NCBI RefSeq assembly: GCF_017355265.1
Contig: NZ_JADIJQ010000012.1
Span: forward strand, 1-64,000
Length of the DNA: 64,000 nt
Direction: 5' to 3'
DNA from: Tessaracoccus sp. SD287
Lineage (GTDB): Bacteria; Actinomycetota; Actinomycetes; Propionibacteriales; Propionibacteriaceae
Position 1 is the first letter of the stretch; each line of letters opens with the position of its first letter. Below the pieces are notes generated by a model, which searched no databases, had not been told where the DNA came from, and saw only the letters and a list, made by a program, of their open reading frames with translations. A program made the translations under genes and the position numbers. Below are positions 25,976 to 34,933 of this stretch, one piece after another.

Positions 25976-27487
25976 TCAGTTCTCGCCGAGCACCCGGCTG
26001 ATGGTGAACCCGCTGGTCAGGTCGGTGACGTGCACCTCGACGATGCCGTTGGGGTCAATCAGGTAGCGCTCCTCGACGACGCCGCCCTCGCCGGTGCGGG
26101 TGATCGCCAGATCGTCCAGGTCACGGCCGCGCAGCTCGGGGGCGTAGGGGAACAGCATCTCCGCGAAGGGCACGATGTCGCCGCTGGGCAGGCCGTGCGG
26201 GTCGACGGTGGCGTACTCGACGAATCGGAACCAGCCAATGTTGTGGTGTGGCCGGTAGCGGCGGATCACCTCGAAGGTGTCCGACCCGGTGACCGTCGTG
26301 CGGTCGAAGATCTGGTCGAAGCTGATGCCCTGGCCGTCATGGGCCTCGCGGAAGACCCCGAAGCCACGCGAGAGCCGGTCCCGCAGGCTGAACCCGGCCG
26401 ACTCGTCGGCAGCGATGGCAAGACCGATCGCGGTCGAGGCCGCCGGGTAGGGCGAGCGGTGGACGCGTCGTCCGAACTGTTCGCGCAGCCGTCGGGCGAC
26501 CAGCGGCAGCCCCGAGGCGCCACCGACCAGGTAGATGCCGGCCACCTCGGTGTCGTCCAGGGTGAGCCGGCCCTGGTCGTCGAGGGCGCCGATCAGCGGG
26601 GCCATCGTCTCGATGGTGCGGTCGACCAGGGTGCCGGCGGCGGTGTAGAAGTCGGCGACGTCGACGGTGATGGGGTAGCCGTCGGCATCGACGGTGACCC
26701 GACGGGTCTGGGCGTTGATGGACTCCTTGGCGTTGCGGCAGTCGTCGACCAGGGCCTCGTAGGTGCGGTGCTCCAGGTGGCCATAGGGCAGGCCGGCGGT
26801 GGTGGCTGCGACCTGGGCCAGGGCGGCGTCGAAGTCGTCGCCGCCGAGCCGGTTGTTGCCGGCGGTGTCGAGCACCTCGTGGGCGGTGCCGTCGACCTTG
26901 ATCAGTGAGGCGTCGAAGGTGCCGCCGCCCAGGTCGTAGACGATCACCCGGGTGCGCCGGGAGTTCAGGGTGCGCCCCTGCCGGTGCGTGTACTCGAAGC
27001 CCGCGGCCGACGGTTCGTTGACCACGCCCAGGACGGTGAAGCCGGCGCGGCGGAACGCCTCCAGGGTGAGGAAACGCTGGATGCCGGGGGCGTGGGCCGG
27101 GACGGCAACCATGGTCTCGTCCTGGTCGAACTCGCCGCTGAGAGAGGAGCGCTCGACCAGCGCGGTGCGCAAGGCAGCCAGGAACCCGGTGAAGACGTCG
27201 ACCAGGGGGACGCTGGCGCCGCCGATGCTCATGGTGGTGTCCACATTGACGTCGGGATAGGCCAGCCGCCGCTTGAACGAGCGGACCAGCCGCAGGTCGT
27301 CGGTCCGGGCCGCGTCGACGGCGTCGAAACCGTAGAGGATGCCGCGCTCGGGGTGGGCGGTCAGCACGGTGGGGAAGTGGTCGTGGGCGTCGCCGTCGGC
27401 GTCGAAGAAGTTGACCACGGGGTAGTTGCCGCGGTCGACCCGAGCGACCAGGGTGCGAGTGGTTCCAAGATCAATTCCGAGGCGCAT
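25976..27487 (-). CDS. Hsp70-family chaperone-like ATPase
   Basis: 503 residues. The nucleotide-binding domain spans about 1-360: RLGIDLGTTRTLVA (phosphate 1), VVNEPSAAGF, VIVYDLGGGTFDASLI (phosphate 2) and YLVGGASGLPLVARRL (adenosine). The C-terminal part is only about 140 residues, shorter than the DnaK substrate domain plus lid, and lacks an EEVD-like end. It is a diverged Hsp70, possibly with a dedicated client, not the housekeeping DnaK. No DnaJ or GrpE gene is nearby. ATG 27487 starts directly before the first motif; an in-frame ATG at 27508 is less likely. Confidence 0.88.
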   Translation of the reverse strand: MRLGIDLGTTRTLVARVDRGNYPVVNFFDADGDAHDHFPTVLTAHPERGILYGFDAVDAARTDDLRLVRSFKRRLAYPDVNVDTTMSIGGASVPLVDVFTGFLAALRTALVERSSLSGEFDQDETMVAVPAHAPGIQRFLTLEAFRRAGFTVLGVVNEPSAAGFEYTHRQGRTLNSRRTRVIVYDLGGGTFDASLIKVDGTAHEVLDTAGNNRLGGDDFDAALAQVAATTAGLPYGHLEHRTYEALVDDCRNAKESINAQTRRVTVDADGYPITVDVADFYTAAGTLVDRTIETMAPLIGALDDQGRLTLDDTEVAGIYLVGGASGLPLVARRLREQFGRRVHRSPYPAASTAIGLAIAADESAGFSLRDRLSRGFGVFREAHDGQGISFDQIFDRTTVTGSDTFEVIRRYRPHHNIGWFRFVEYATVDPHGLPSGDIVPFAEMLFPYAPELRGRDLDDLAITRTGEGGVVEERYLIDPNGIVEVHVTDLTSGFTISRVLGEN

Positions 27488-27643
27488 GTCTTGAGGGTAT
27501 GTCGTCACCGGGGCGGCCGTCGCGTCAGGTCCGGGGATCGGCGGGTGCGCGCCGACTCGGTAACGATGTGCTGTATCGCGGCGCCGTGGGGGCTACTAGA
27601 GTCGGGGGCAACGACCACAGCGACGACCGGAAGGACACGACCA

Positions 27644-28120
27644 ATGACGATCAGCGACAATGGCCCCCACCCGAGCACGTTCAACCTGGAACAGGCGACC
27701 GTGCACAACAGCACCTTCCGCACCGTGGCCTGGAGCGGTCGCTACCTTCAGGTGACCCTGATGTCGATTCCCGTCGGCGAGGACATCGGGTTGGAGCAGC
27801 ACCCCGAGACCGACCAGTTCGTCCGGGTGGACTCCGGTCAGGGTCGGGCCGAGGTGGGGCCCTCGCAGGACAACCTGGACTTCACCGCCGAACTGGGCGA
27901 CGGGGACTGCGTGATCATTCCCGCCGGGTCGTGGCACAACATCGTCAACACCGGGCAGGAGCCGCTGCAGCTCTACACCATCTATGCGCCGGTGCACCAT
28001 GCTGCGGGCAAGGTGCATGCCAGCAAGGACATCGCCGAGGCCGACGAGGAGTCGGGCAACGACGAGCCCCCGGCCTGGTCGGTGCAGTCCCCGCATTTGG
28101 CCGAGGATCAGCACGCCTGA
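27644..28120 (+). CDS. Cupin-domain protein
   Basis: 158 residues with one cupin barrel: motif 1 GLEQHPETDQFVRVDSGQGR near 50-69 and motif 2 GDCVIIPAGSWHNIVNTG. Two His and a Glu-like set in these motifs would bind a metal. Followed by an acidic tail (ADEESGNDEPPA). Members are dioxygenases, isomerases or sugar sensors; no function can be chosen. GGAAGGA lies upstream of ATG 27644. A methyltransferase gene follows 58 bases downstream. Confidence 0.87.
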   Translation: MTISDNGPHPSTFNLEQATVHNSTFRTVAWSGRYLQVTLMSIPVGEDIGLEQHPETDQFVRVDSGQGRAEVGPSQDNLDFTAELGDGDCVIIPAGSWHNIVNTGQEPLQLYTIYAPVHHAAGKVHASKDIAEADEESGNDEPPAWSVQSPHLAEDQHA

Positions 28121-28178
28121 GGGCTGGCCAGTCCCCGGTGGCGGGGCTACCATCGTCGCAACCGTCGATGGGGGAACC

Positions 28179-28619
28179 ATGACCGGACTGTCTGTACGAC
28201 TGGCGGAAATCGTGGACGCGCTGCCACTGGAGCCAGGCATGCGGGTGCTCGAGATCGGTGGCGCGCCCGGTGCCGCGGCCCGGGCCGTGGCCCAGAAGGT
28301 GGGCCCCGGCGGTCACGTCCTGGTGATCGACCGTTCCGACAAGGGCGTGGCACAGATCTATCGCAGCGCCGCCGACGAGATCGATGCCGGGCTGCTGAGC
28401 GCACGGCATGTGGCGATCGAGGACTTCGACCTGCTCGACCAGGAGCCGTTCGACCTGGTCTTCGCCGTCCGGGTCGGTGACCTGGACGAGCGCCACCCGC
28501 GCAACAAGGCGCTGGCGCTGAAGAAGGTGGTGGCCGCGCTGAAGCCCGAGGGTCGGCTGTTCGTCGACGGTGGCGACCCGCTGCAGGAGGTCGACCTGGC
28601 GCCGTATCGGGGCCGCTGA
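28179..28619 (+). CDS. Small SAM-dependent methyltransferase-like protein
   Basis: 146 residues. Motif I VLEIGGAPGAAARAVA, then VLVIDRSDKGVAQI, then FDLVFAVRVGDLDE and ALKPEGRLFVDGG, the standard order for a class I methyltransferase. It is short and ends soon after the motif post-III strand, so a C-terminal substrate-binding part is missing or reduced. GGGGGAACC precedes ATG 28179. Likely read together with the cupin gene upstream. Substrate unknown. Confidence 0.78.
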   Translation: MTGLSVRLAEIVDALPLEPGMRVLEIGGAPGAAARAVAQKVGPGGHVLVIDRSDKGVAQIYRSAADEIDAGLLSARHVAIEDFDLLDQEPFDLVFAVRVGDLDERHPRNKALALKKVVAALKPEGRLFVDGGDPLQEVDLAPYRGR

Positions 28620-28689
28620 CGCCGGTGGGGGGAGCCGCTTTGGTGGTGCCGGGTGGCGGTGATAATGTTTGGACGCTGTTGCAGCACCT

Positions 28690-28762
28690 GGGGCTATGGC
28701 GCAGTTGGTAGCGCGTCTCGTTCGCAATGAGAAGGTCAGGGGTTCGAATCCCCTTAGCTCCA
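28690..28762 (+). tRNA. tRNA-Ala(CGC)
   Basis: 73-nt cloverleaf: acceptor GGGGCTA/TAGCTCC with one G-T pair, D-stem GCGC/GCGC, anticodon stem TCTCG/TGAGA around TTCGCAA (anticodon CGC, reads GCG), T-arm AGGGG-TTCGAAT-CCCCT, discriminator A. No CCA is encoded. Confidence 0.96.
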
Positions 28763-28782
28763 CGTAAGCAGAGTATTGCCAC

Positions 28783-28806
28783 CTGCCCCGTCTGATGACG
28801 GGGCAG
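28783..28806. terminator. Hairpin terminator after tRNA-Ala
   Basis: A perfect 10-bp stem CTGCCCCGTC/GACGGGGCAG with a TGAT loop, 20 bases after the tRNA and before the convergent tetR gene. No T-run follows, common in this phylum; it may terminate both strands. Confidence 0.7.
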
Positions 28807-28844
28807 TGTCGCGCCCGGGCCCGCTGCGGCCGGTTTCGGGGGTC

Positions 28845-29504
28845 CTAGAGCAGATTTGCCTTCAGCGTGCTGGCGATGAAGGTGCCGAACCTTTCGACCG
28901 GCCATCCTCGCTTGATCACCAGGCTCTCGTACAGGTCGGGATTCGTACACGCGAACATGATGTCGGCAGCCTCAAGCGCACTGAGCCCCGGACGCAGGAA
29001 CCCCCGGGACTCGATCTGTCGCGCGTTGGTCAGCATCCGGCGGTGCCGCGCGTCGTCGGTCTCGCGCAGCATGTCAGCCATGTCGGTGTCGCCGGTGGCG
29101 GCCGCATCACGGATCAGCAGCAGGATCGGAGCCTCGAGTGGCGCCACCTCGGTCGTGAAGCGGCCGAACTGATCCATGAGACTGGCCGCGTTCGGCGCCG
29201 TCGACTGTGCGAGATCGGAACGCTGTTCTGCCGGCAGGCCCCCGGAACCAAGCAGGCCCTGTTGCTGGATGGCTCGGACCAGCCCGGGCTTGCCTCCGAA
29301 GTTCTTGTACACCGATTCGGGGGACACGCCGGCCGCGCGCGCAATCTGGGCGACGGTCGTGGCCCCGAACCCCTGGGCCAGGAACAGCTCGCGCGCCCGT
29401 GCCGTCACCAGGTGCCGCGAGTCCTCGGCATTTTCCTGACGCCGCCGAGCGTCGTAGGGCCGTTTCCGACTGGGAGGGGTCGAAGCGTTGACGGGGCGGG
29501 ACAT
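28845..29504 (-). CDS. TetR-family repressor
   Basis: 219 residues. DNA-binding helix-turn-helix at about 30-75 (ARELFLAQGFGATTVAQIAR, SPESVYKNFGGKPGLVRAI), then an all-helical ligand domain. Divergent from the SnoaL-like and NmrA-like genes across a 103-base interval containing a 16-bp palindrome, so it most likely controls that cassette and itself. Codon third positions are noticeably less GC-biased in this three-gene cluster than in neighbours, which hints at recent acquisition. ATG 29504. Confidence 0.9.
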   Translation of the reverse strand: MSRPVNASTPPSRKRPYDARRRQENAEDSRHLVTARARELFLAQGFGATTVAQIARAAGVSPESVYKNFGGKPGLVRAIQQQGLLGSGGLPAEQRSDLAQSTAPNAASLMDQFGRFTTEVAPLEAPILLLIRDAAATGDTDMADMLRETDDARHRRMLTNARQIESRGFLRPGLSALEAADIMFACTNPDLYESLVIKRGWPVERFGTFIASTLKANLL

Positions 29505-29523
29505 GCGGCGTAAACTCCAATCG

Positions 29524-29539
29524 ATACAGTCAACTGTAT
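29524..29539. promoter_or_regulatory. Probable TetR operator
   Basis: ATACAGT-CA-ACTGTAT, a perfect 7-2-7 inverted repeat, 20 bases before the tetR start and 68 before the divergent gene. Outer bases also partly pair (AAT/ATT flanks). Position and form are as expected for a TetR-family binding site. Confidence 0.65.
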
Positions 29540-29607
29540 TGAATTACCCTAGCAGGTTCGCATCGAGGCCTCCGCCTCACCGCCGGAGGCACCAAGGAGC
29601 CAAGATC

Positions 29608-30060
29608 ATGGACACGCCAGACGGTGTGAGTCGCCTCCCCAACGGGCCGGTGCAACGCATGTTCGCCGCCGCCATGCGACACGACATCGACGCGCTGGTC
29701 GCCGAGTTCGCCGACGACTACACCAACATCACCCCCAACCACCCCGGCCGCAACTTCACCGGAAGCGCGCAAGTGCGTTCCAACTGGTCCGCGCTGTTCG
29801 CGGGAATCCCCGATCTCACGGTGCAGGTCCTCGATGCCACGACGGCGCCCGATGGGAAGGTCTGGGTCGAGTGGACCACCCGCGGGACGCGTCTCGACGG
29901 ACGCCCCGTTGAACAGTTCGGTGTCGCGGTCTTCACCACACGCGAGAACCTCCTCTCCGCCGTCCGCTTCTACCTCGAGCCGGTCGACAATGAATCGGGC
30001 GACGTGGACCAGGCCGTCCGGACGGTCGTCGGTGCCCAGATGACAGGGGCCCGGTCATGA
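29608..30060 (+). CDS. SnoaL-like/NTF2-fold protein
   Basis: 150 residues. Pattern of the SnoaL-like polyketide cyclase/NTF2 group: PVQRMFAAAMRHDIDALVAE, FADDYTNITPNHPG, VWVEWTTRGTRLDGRPVE, then FYLEPVD. Such proteins bind or isomerise small hydrophobic ligands, or have no catalysis. AAGGAG about nine bases before ATG 29608 marks the start; an upstream TTG would extend it through the operator. ATGA overlap with the NmrA-like gene. Confidence 0.85.
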   Translation: MDTPDGVSRLPNGPVQRMFAAAMRHDIDALVAEFADDYTNITPNHPGRNFTGSAQVRSNWSALFAGIPDLTVQVLDATTAPDGKVWVEWTTRGTRLDGRPVEQFGVAVFTTRENLLSAVRFYLEPVDNESGDVDQAVRTVVGAQMTGARS

Positions 30061-30968
30061 TCCTCATCGTCGGTGCCACGGGTGACCTTGGCGGGCGCGT
30101 CGCCGGGCTTCTGCGTTCGGAGGGACACGACCTTCGGGCTCTGGTGAGGCCGAGCAGCGACGACACCGTCGTGCGAGAGATGGGCTTGGAAGTCGTTCGG
30201 GGCGACCTCACCGTGCCGGCCAGCCTCACGGCGGCCTGCCAGGACGTCCACACGGTGATCGCCACGGCGACGGCAGTCGGTCGACGCCTGGTCGGGCTGA
30301 GCCCGGCGACAGTCCGCGATGTGGATGAACACGGCATGCGCTCCTTGGTGGACGCAGCGGAAAGCGCGGGTGTGAGCCGGTTCGTCTACGTGTCCTTTGC
30401 CGGGGTGGACTCGGCGATCGGCACGCCCTTGGATCGCGCCAAGCTGGCCATCGAGCGGCGCCTGGCCGACTCGCCGATGCGATCCGTCATTCTCCGTCCG
30501 GACGCCCTGCAGGAAGTCCTCCTCGGACCCGCGGCCCGTTTCGACATGGAGGCAGGGACAGCCGTAGTGATAGGGAAGGGTGACACGAAACGGCGCTGGG
30601 TGGCCACGCAGGACGTCGCCGCTCTGGTCGCAGCAGTCGCGCTGGAGCCGGATCCTCCAGCACTGATTGAATTCGGTGGCCCGGAACCTCTCACGATGAA
30701 TGAGGCCATCTCGACTGCGGCCGAACTCACCCAGCATCGGATGACGGCACGGCACATGCCGCGCCTCGCAGCCCGTCTCGCGATCCGCCTGCTCGAGCGC
30801 CGCAAGGACGCCCTCGCGTGCGTTCTCGGCGCCGGACTCCTCGCCGACATCCAGGAGGCCACCTGGGACGAGCAGCCCCTGCTCGAGCGGGGGATCACAC
30901 CGAAATCCGGCAGAGACTTCCTCCGCGAACAGTCAGGAGCAACAGCCTTCAGCGGTCCACGCGGCTGA
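30057..30968 (+). CDS. NmrA/SDR-type NAD(P)-binding protein
   Basis: 303 residues of the atypical short-chain dehydrogenase group. N-terminal nucleotide loop ILIVGATGDLGGRVAGLL (residues 2-19), RSEGHDLRALVR, then FVYVSFAGVDSA and VILRPDALQEVLLG. The Tyr-x-x-x-Lys catalytic pair is replaced as in NmrA-like regulators and quinone-reductase-like relatives, so it may be an NADPH sensor or a reductase. Overlaps the SnoaL-like gene and is probably controlled by the divergent TetR protein. Confidence 0.86.
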   Translation: MILIVGATGDLGGRVAGLLRSEGHDLRALVRPSSDDTVVREMGLEVVRGDLTVPASLTAACQDVHTVIATATAVGRRLVGLSPATVRDVDEHGMRSLVDAAESAGVSRFVYVSFAGVDSAIGTPLDRAKLAIERRLADSPMRSVILRPDALQEVLLGPAARFDMEAGTAVVIGKGDTKRRWVATQDVAALVAAVALEPDPPALIEFGGPEPLTMNEAISTAAELTQHRMTARHMPRLAARLAIRLLERRKDALACVLGAGLLADIQEATWDEQPLLERGITPKSGRDFLREQSGATAFSGPRG

Positions 30969-31087
30969 CGGAGACGTCGCACCCCAGGGGGTCGCTGGCA
31001 TCGAGGGGCCAGCTTCGGCGTCGCGTTCGGCCCCAGCGACCGCCGGCCCATAGGATCATCGGAGTCGCACTACAGAGGAGCGTCCCC

Positions 31088-31318
31088 ATGAACAGGATCG
31101 TCGTCACCCTGGTGACGTTGCTCTCGTTGTTCATGATCGCCACCGTCATCATCGCCGTCTGGCAGCAGTCGCTGGGCTGGGGCTGGTGGTGGGTCGTCCC
31201 GCTGGGTGCCGGGTTCGTGGCGCTGGTGATCGTGTTCAGAGTGCTGATGCAGCGGGCCGACGACAGGGCGCAGCTGCTGGACGCCGAGCTGGACCGGCTG
31301 GAGCAGGAGTCGGCTTAA
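31088..31318 (+). CDS. Small two-span membrane protein
   Basis: 76 residues with two hydrophobic helices (about 5-24 and 32-52) and an acidic helical tail (DDRAQLLDAELDRLEQES). AGAGGAG precedes ATG 31088. The first helix ends in WQQ and the second begins WGWWWVVPLG, an aromatic-rich interface. Family not recognised; likely an inner-membrane subunit or regulator. Confidence 0.72.
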   Translation: MNRIVVTLVTLLSLFMIATVIIAVWQQSLGWGWWWVVPLGAGFVALVIVFRVLMQRADDRAQLLDAELDRLEQESA

Positions 31319-31367
31319 CCGGCCCCGGCGGTCTGGCGCTCAGGGCCGGTTCGTAGAATTGTCAATC

Positions 31368-31553
31368 ATGGCCCGCTCGTTCGCGACTCCGAAATGCCCC
31401 CTGCGTCCCGGTGACCCCTGTTCGTTGTGCGTGCCCGGGGCCACCGGACCACAGGACTGCCAGACCGTGCGTCTGGTCTTGGAGGACCCGGACCTGCGTG
31501 AGATCTGGAAGCAGAAGCAGTCCGAGTGGCGGGCGGCCGGCAAGGTGGCCTGA
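31368..31553 (+). CDS. Small Cys-rich protein, DUF6767-like
   Basis: 61 residues. CPLRPGDPCSLCVPGATG followed by PQDC gives four cysteines that could bind zinc, then a charged helix (REIWKQKQSEWRAAG). The first half matches a short actinobacterial family annotated as DUF6767. No function is known. ATG 31368 is preferred over a TTG three codons upstream. Confidence 0.7.
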   Translation: MARSFATPKCPLRPGDPCSLCVPGATGPQDCQTVRLVLEDPDLREIWKQKQSEWRAAGKVA

Positions 31554-31563
31554 CGCCTTCCCG

Positions 31564-32478
31564 CTAGTCGGCGAGATCGGCAACAATCGCGTCGATGGTT
31601 TCGAGCAGGTCACCCAACCCGGGTTCCTCGACAGGGAAGTGGCCGCACTCACGCAGCAACACCATCGAGGCCGGCGCCGCCACCCGCCGCAACACCCGCA
31701 TGCTCAACTCAACCGGCGTCCAGTCGTCGTGACTCGGGTGCACCAGCGTCACCGGCGTGGTCATCTGCGCCGGGGCGGTGTGCCGGTAGGCGACGTAGGA
31801 GGTCAGGAACCCGATCGGCACCCGAGCGCCGCCACCCAGCGGATCAGTGGCGCACAGTCTGGACAGCGCGGGGTTGCGGCTCATCCTGGCCAGGTTCGCC
31901 ACCCAACCGATCGGGATCATGGTCCTGGCCAGCGCGGAACCGGCCCAACGCCGCTCCACCAGTCGCGACAGCGGTCGGCCCAGCACGCCCAGCGGCCCGA
32001 ACCGGGTCATCCTGACCATCGCCCGCCAGTCCGAGGGGTCGAGCAGGCACGTCGCCATGACCTGGCTCACATGCGTGCTGCGGGCGGCCACCTCCAGCGC
32101 CAACAGCCCGCCGATGCTCGCGCCCAACAGCAGCAGCGGACGACCGTCGTCCTCTGCCGCGACGAAGTCGACCAGCAGGCGCACCCAGTCGTCGTAGCGC
32201 ACGCTCTTGCGATCGGGCACCTCGGTCAGACCGTACAAGGGCAGGTCCAGCGAAGTCACGTCGAGGCCGCGACCAGCCACCAACGCGGCCAGCGGCCACA
32301 GGGCGCCGCTGTGCCCACCGGCACCGTGAACCACGAGCAGGCGAACCGCCGCGTCAGGACGACGGGCGCGGGCCACATGCACCCGATGCCCGTGCCAGCT
32401 CCACCACGTCGACTCCGGGTCGACCAGGTTGTTGCGCCGTCCTGGCGGCAGGAAGCTGACGTAGGGAAGGTGGCTCAC
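31564..32478 (-). CDS. Alpha/beta hydrolase
   Basis: 304 residues. Oxyanion/HG motif VVHGAGGHSG near 50, nucleophile elbow LLGASIGGLLAL (Ser in GASIG), catalytic acid in HPSHDDWTP and His in RECGHFPVEEPG. N-terminal 40 residues read as a small strand cap. Probable esterase or lipase acting on small or lipid substrates; specificity unknown. GTG 32478 is the start. It begins four bases after the stop of the DUF222 gene on the same strand and may be read with it. Confidence 0.88.
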   Translation of the reverse strand: MSHLPYVSFLPPGRRNNLVDPESTWWSWHGHRVHVARARRPDAAVRLLVVHGAGGHSGALWPLAALVAGRGLDVTSLDLPLYGLTEVPDRKSVRYDDWVRLLVDFVAAEDDGRPLLLLGASIGGLLALEVAARSTHVSQVMATCLLDPSDWRAMVRMTRFGPLGVLGRPLSRLVERRWAGSALARTMIPIGWVANLARMSRNPALSRLCATDPLGGGARVPIGFLTSYVAYRHTAPAQMTTPVTLVHPSHDDWTPVELSMRVLRRVAAPASMVLLRECGHFPVEEPGLGDLLETIDAIVADLAD

Positions 32479-32482
32479 CGCG

Positions 32483-33844
32483 TCACCGTAGCGGTTCTGG
32501 AGTCACCATGATCCTGCCCGTGGGGTCCTTGATCATCCAGGACGCGGACGGGGTGACCAGGTAGCCGAAGCCCAGTGGGGAGTGCCAGACGAACACGCCG
32601 GGGGCGGTCTGCTCGAGCAGCCAACCGCCATGGGTTTTGGCTCGGTGGACCTTGCGCGACAGCGGACCGAGGTTGCCGGTGCGGGTCAGCAACTCTGGTG
32701 GGGCGTCCTGCCAGCGCTGGGTGTGGTCCATGTCCAGACCGCGGGAACGGCGCTTGGCATAGGGGAACACCTCGTAGGGGTTGCGCAATTCGACTGCCTC
32801 ACGCATCCGGGCCGGGCATTCGTAGGAGTCGGTGGGCACCAGGTTGCCCGCATCCAGCACCGGTCGGACCGTCACCCGGGTGTGGCCGACCAGATCCTTG
32901 ACCCACCCGGCCAGCAGCGGGCCGAGCGCCTCCCCGCGGACCACCCCGTCGCCGTCGCGCAGCACCTGGTCGGTGAGGTGGACCGTCAGGTTGACCTGCG
33001 GCAGCAGCCGGTCGGGGTCGACGGTGACCTGCCCGCACAGGTGACCCGCCTGCCCCCGCGACGGGCAGTCCGCATCGGCTGCGGGAAGGACGCCCTGCAC
33101 CGATGCCTGCAGCACCTGGAGTGCACGGGCAGGATTGGCCAGCATGCCCAGGGCCAGCGCCCGACGCATCCCCAACCCCTCGGAGGACCCCTGCTGAACC
33201 AACAGGTGTGCCACGCGATCGATCTGCGCCTTCAGCACCAGCGCCTCCGCTGTAGGCAGAGTGGCAAAGACCCGCGCGTAACCCGCCACGGGCTCCTCGA
33301 CCACCACGTCGCACTGCGCCTTGAGCTGCTCGTGCTCGGTGGTGGCGACAGCCTGGGTCAGTTCCAGCACCCGACCCCTGATCAGGTTCGTCAGCCGGGT
33401 GTAGGACACCTGCCCGATCTGGGGGCCGACCTCACGGTCGAGGGCCACCGCCTGCTCGTAGCTGAGGTCGTGGGTGAGCCGGGCGAACTCCTTGGCCTGC
33501 CAGACCCGCAGTCGTCCGGCCATGGTGGCCGTCCAGGTCTGGGGCAGCCGGTGCCGGACCGCCAGCGCATAACCAATGTCGAGGCGCACGCTCTCTTCGG
33601 TCAGGCGCAGGGCAGCCGCCACTTCGAGGGTGCAGAACTCCGCGACCCCAGGGGTGCCGTCCCCGCCCCAGTGGGCGAACCCCTCGGCACCGGCCAGCGC
33701 CGGACCGTCGTCGGGCAGCCAGCGGTACTCGTCGGCGAACTCGGCGAACAGTCGCATCCGGTCGGCCTCGGCGCGGCGTTGGGCCTGGTGCACGGCGTCC
33801 AGTTCGGCCAGTTTCTGCCGCGCTCGTGCTGCGCTGAATTCCAT
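32483..33844 (-). CDS. DUF222 / HNH endonuclease (13E12 type)
   Basis: 453 residues. DUF222 helical region to about 330 (LRVWQAKEFARLTHDLSYEQA), then an HNH motif at the end: RGLDMDHTQRW, TRTGNLGPLSRKVHRAKTHGGW, giving the Asp-His, Asn and His residues. These multicopy actinobacterial proteins resemble the M. tuberculosis 13E12 repeat family and are thought to be mobile or repair-linked nucleases; function is unproven. AGGTGG before ATG 33844 sets the start. A TTATCCACA-type DnaA box (reverse, 33930-33938) lies upstream. Confidence 0.88.
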   Translation of the reverse strand: MEFSAARARQKLAELDAVHQAQRRAEADRMRLFAEFADEYRWLPDDGPALAGAEGFAHWGGDGTPGVAEFCTLEVAAALRLTEESVRLDIGYALAVRHRLPQTWTATMAGRLRVWQAKEFARLTHDLSYEQAVALDREVGPQIGQVSYTRLTNLIRGRVLELTQAVATTEHEQLKAQCDVVVEEPVAGYARVFATLPTAEALVLKAQIDRVAHLLVQQGSSEGLGMRRALALGMLANPARALQVLQASVQGVLPAADADCPSRGQAGHLCGQVTVDPDRLLPQVNLTVHLTDQVLRDGDGVVRGEALGPLLAGWVKDLVGHTRVTVRPVLDAGNLVPTDSYECPARMREAVELRNPYEVFPYAKRRSRGLDMDHTQRWQDAPPELLTRTGNLGPLSRKVHRAKTHGGWLLEQTAPGVFVWHSPLGFGYLVTPSASWMIKDPTGRIMVTPEPLR

Positions 33845-34035
33845 GGTGACCACCTCATTCCTCATTGAATCGAACCCATGTTCAATTCTCCCAAGGTTCG
33901 CCACGACGTTCAAGCACGCTCATCCGATCTGTGGATAACTTCTCCTGCGCAGGCACACATCCCGCGACCCGTCGCACCCTGATCGCCCCTCGGCCCCGAC
34001 ACCCAGCGTTCACCGCATGGGGCTACGGTCAAGTA

Positions 34036-34902
34036 GTGACCCAGACTCAGCAGACCCCCGTCCTGACCACGAGCCACCTCGAAACCTGGCAGCAGATCGA
34101 CCCCGACCAGCACGACGTCCGGCTGGTCGTCTGCGACATGGACGGCACCCTGCTCGACAACGCCGGGAAACTCCCCGTCGGCTTCGATGACCTGGTCGAA
34201 ACCCTGGACGAGGCCGGCATCCCGTTCGTCCCGGCCAGCGGGCGCCCCTACCCGACGCTGAACAAGATGTTCACCCGCTACGAGAGCTTCACCACCTTCG
34301 TCGCCGAGAACGGCAGCCTGGTCATGCGCGACGGTGACGTGATCTCGATGAGCACCGTCGACCCCGCCAACGTCCAGCGTGCCCTTGACCAGGCCCACGC
34401 CTCGGGACGCAACCTGGGCGTCATCCTGTGTGGCCGCCAGGGCGCCTGGGTCGAGCGCGCCGACGAGGAGTTCGTCACCGAGGTCGGCACCTACTTCACC
34501 GAACTGACCGTGGTCGACGACCTGGCAGTCGTCGACGACGACATCCTCAAGGTCGCCATCTACGACTTCGGCGACCCCAACGACGCCAAGCGCGACGTGT
34601 TCAGCGTCCTCGAGGACGACCACCAGGTCGTGGTCTCGGCCGCCCACTGGATCGACATCATGGCCGGCGGCACCACCAAGGGCACCGCGGTCCAGGCGCT
34701 GCAGGCGAGCCTGGGCGTCACCCGGGCACAGACTGTCGCCTTCGGCGACTTCTTCAACGACGCTGAAATGCTGGACGCCGCCGACCTGTCCTTCGCCATT
34801 GGCAATGCCCACCCCGGCATCCGTGCCCGGGCCCGCTACGTGGCCCCGACGAACGCCGAGTACGGCGTGGTCACCGTTCTGGAACACTTGCTCGGGAGCT
34901 GA
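34036..34902 (+). CDS. HAD-family phosphatase (Cof type)
   Basis: 288 residues. HAD motif I LVVCDMDGTLLDN (nucleophile and acid Asp), motif II PASGRPYP, motif III lysine in TTKGTAVQAL and motif IV AFGDFFNDAEML, with a C2b cap between. These enzymes dephosphorylate sugar phosphates and flavin or PLP-type phosphates. GTG 34036 begins VTQTQQT; a longer upstream frame is possible but low in sense. MFS gene starts 31 bases later. Confidence 0.9.
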   Translation: MTQTQQTPVLTTSHLETWQQIDPDQHDVRLVVCDMDGTLLDNAGKLPVGFDDLVETLDEAGIPFVPASGRPYPTLNKMFTRYESFTTFVAENGSLVMRDGDVISMSTVDPANVQRALDQAHASGRNLGVILCGRQGAWVERADEEFVTEVGTYFTELTVVDDLAVVDDDILKVAIYDFGDPNDAKRDVFSVLEDDHQVVVSAAHWIDIMAGGTTKGTAVQALQASLGVTRAQTVAFGDFFNDAEMLDAADLSFAIGNAHPGIRARARYVAPTNAEYGVVTVLEHLLGS

Positions 34903-34933
34903 CCCCACGGCTCCTGACCCGATGAGGAGTCCC

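Noticed and set aside
28690-30968. Genomic island with tRNA-Ala as attachment site
   Set aside because: No integrase and no repeat of the tRNA 3' end after the cassette.
33845-34035. Replication origin from a TTATCCACA box
   Set aside because: Only one perfect box, no cluster, and no dnaA, dnaN or parAB nearby.
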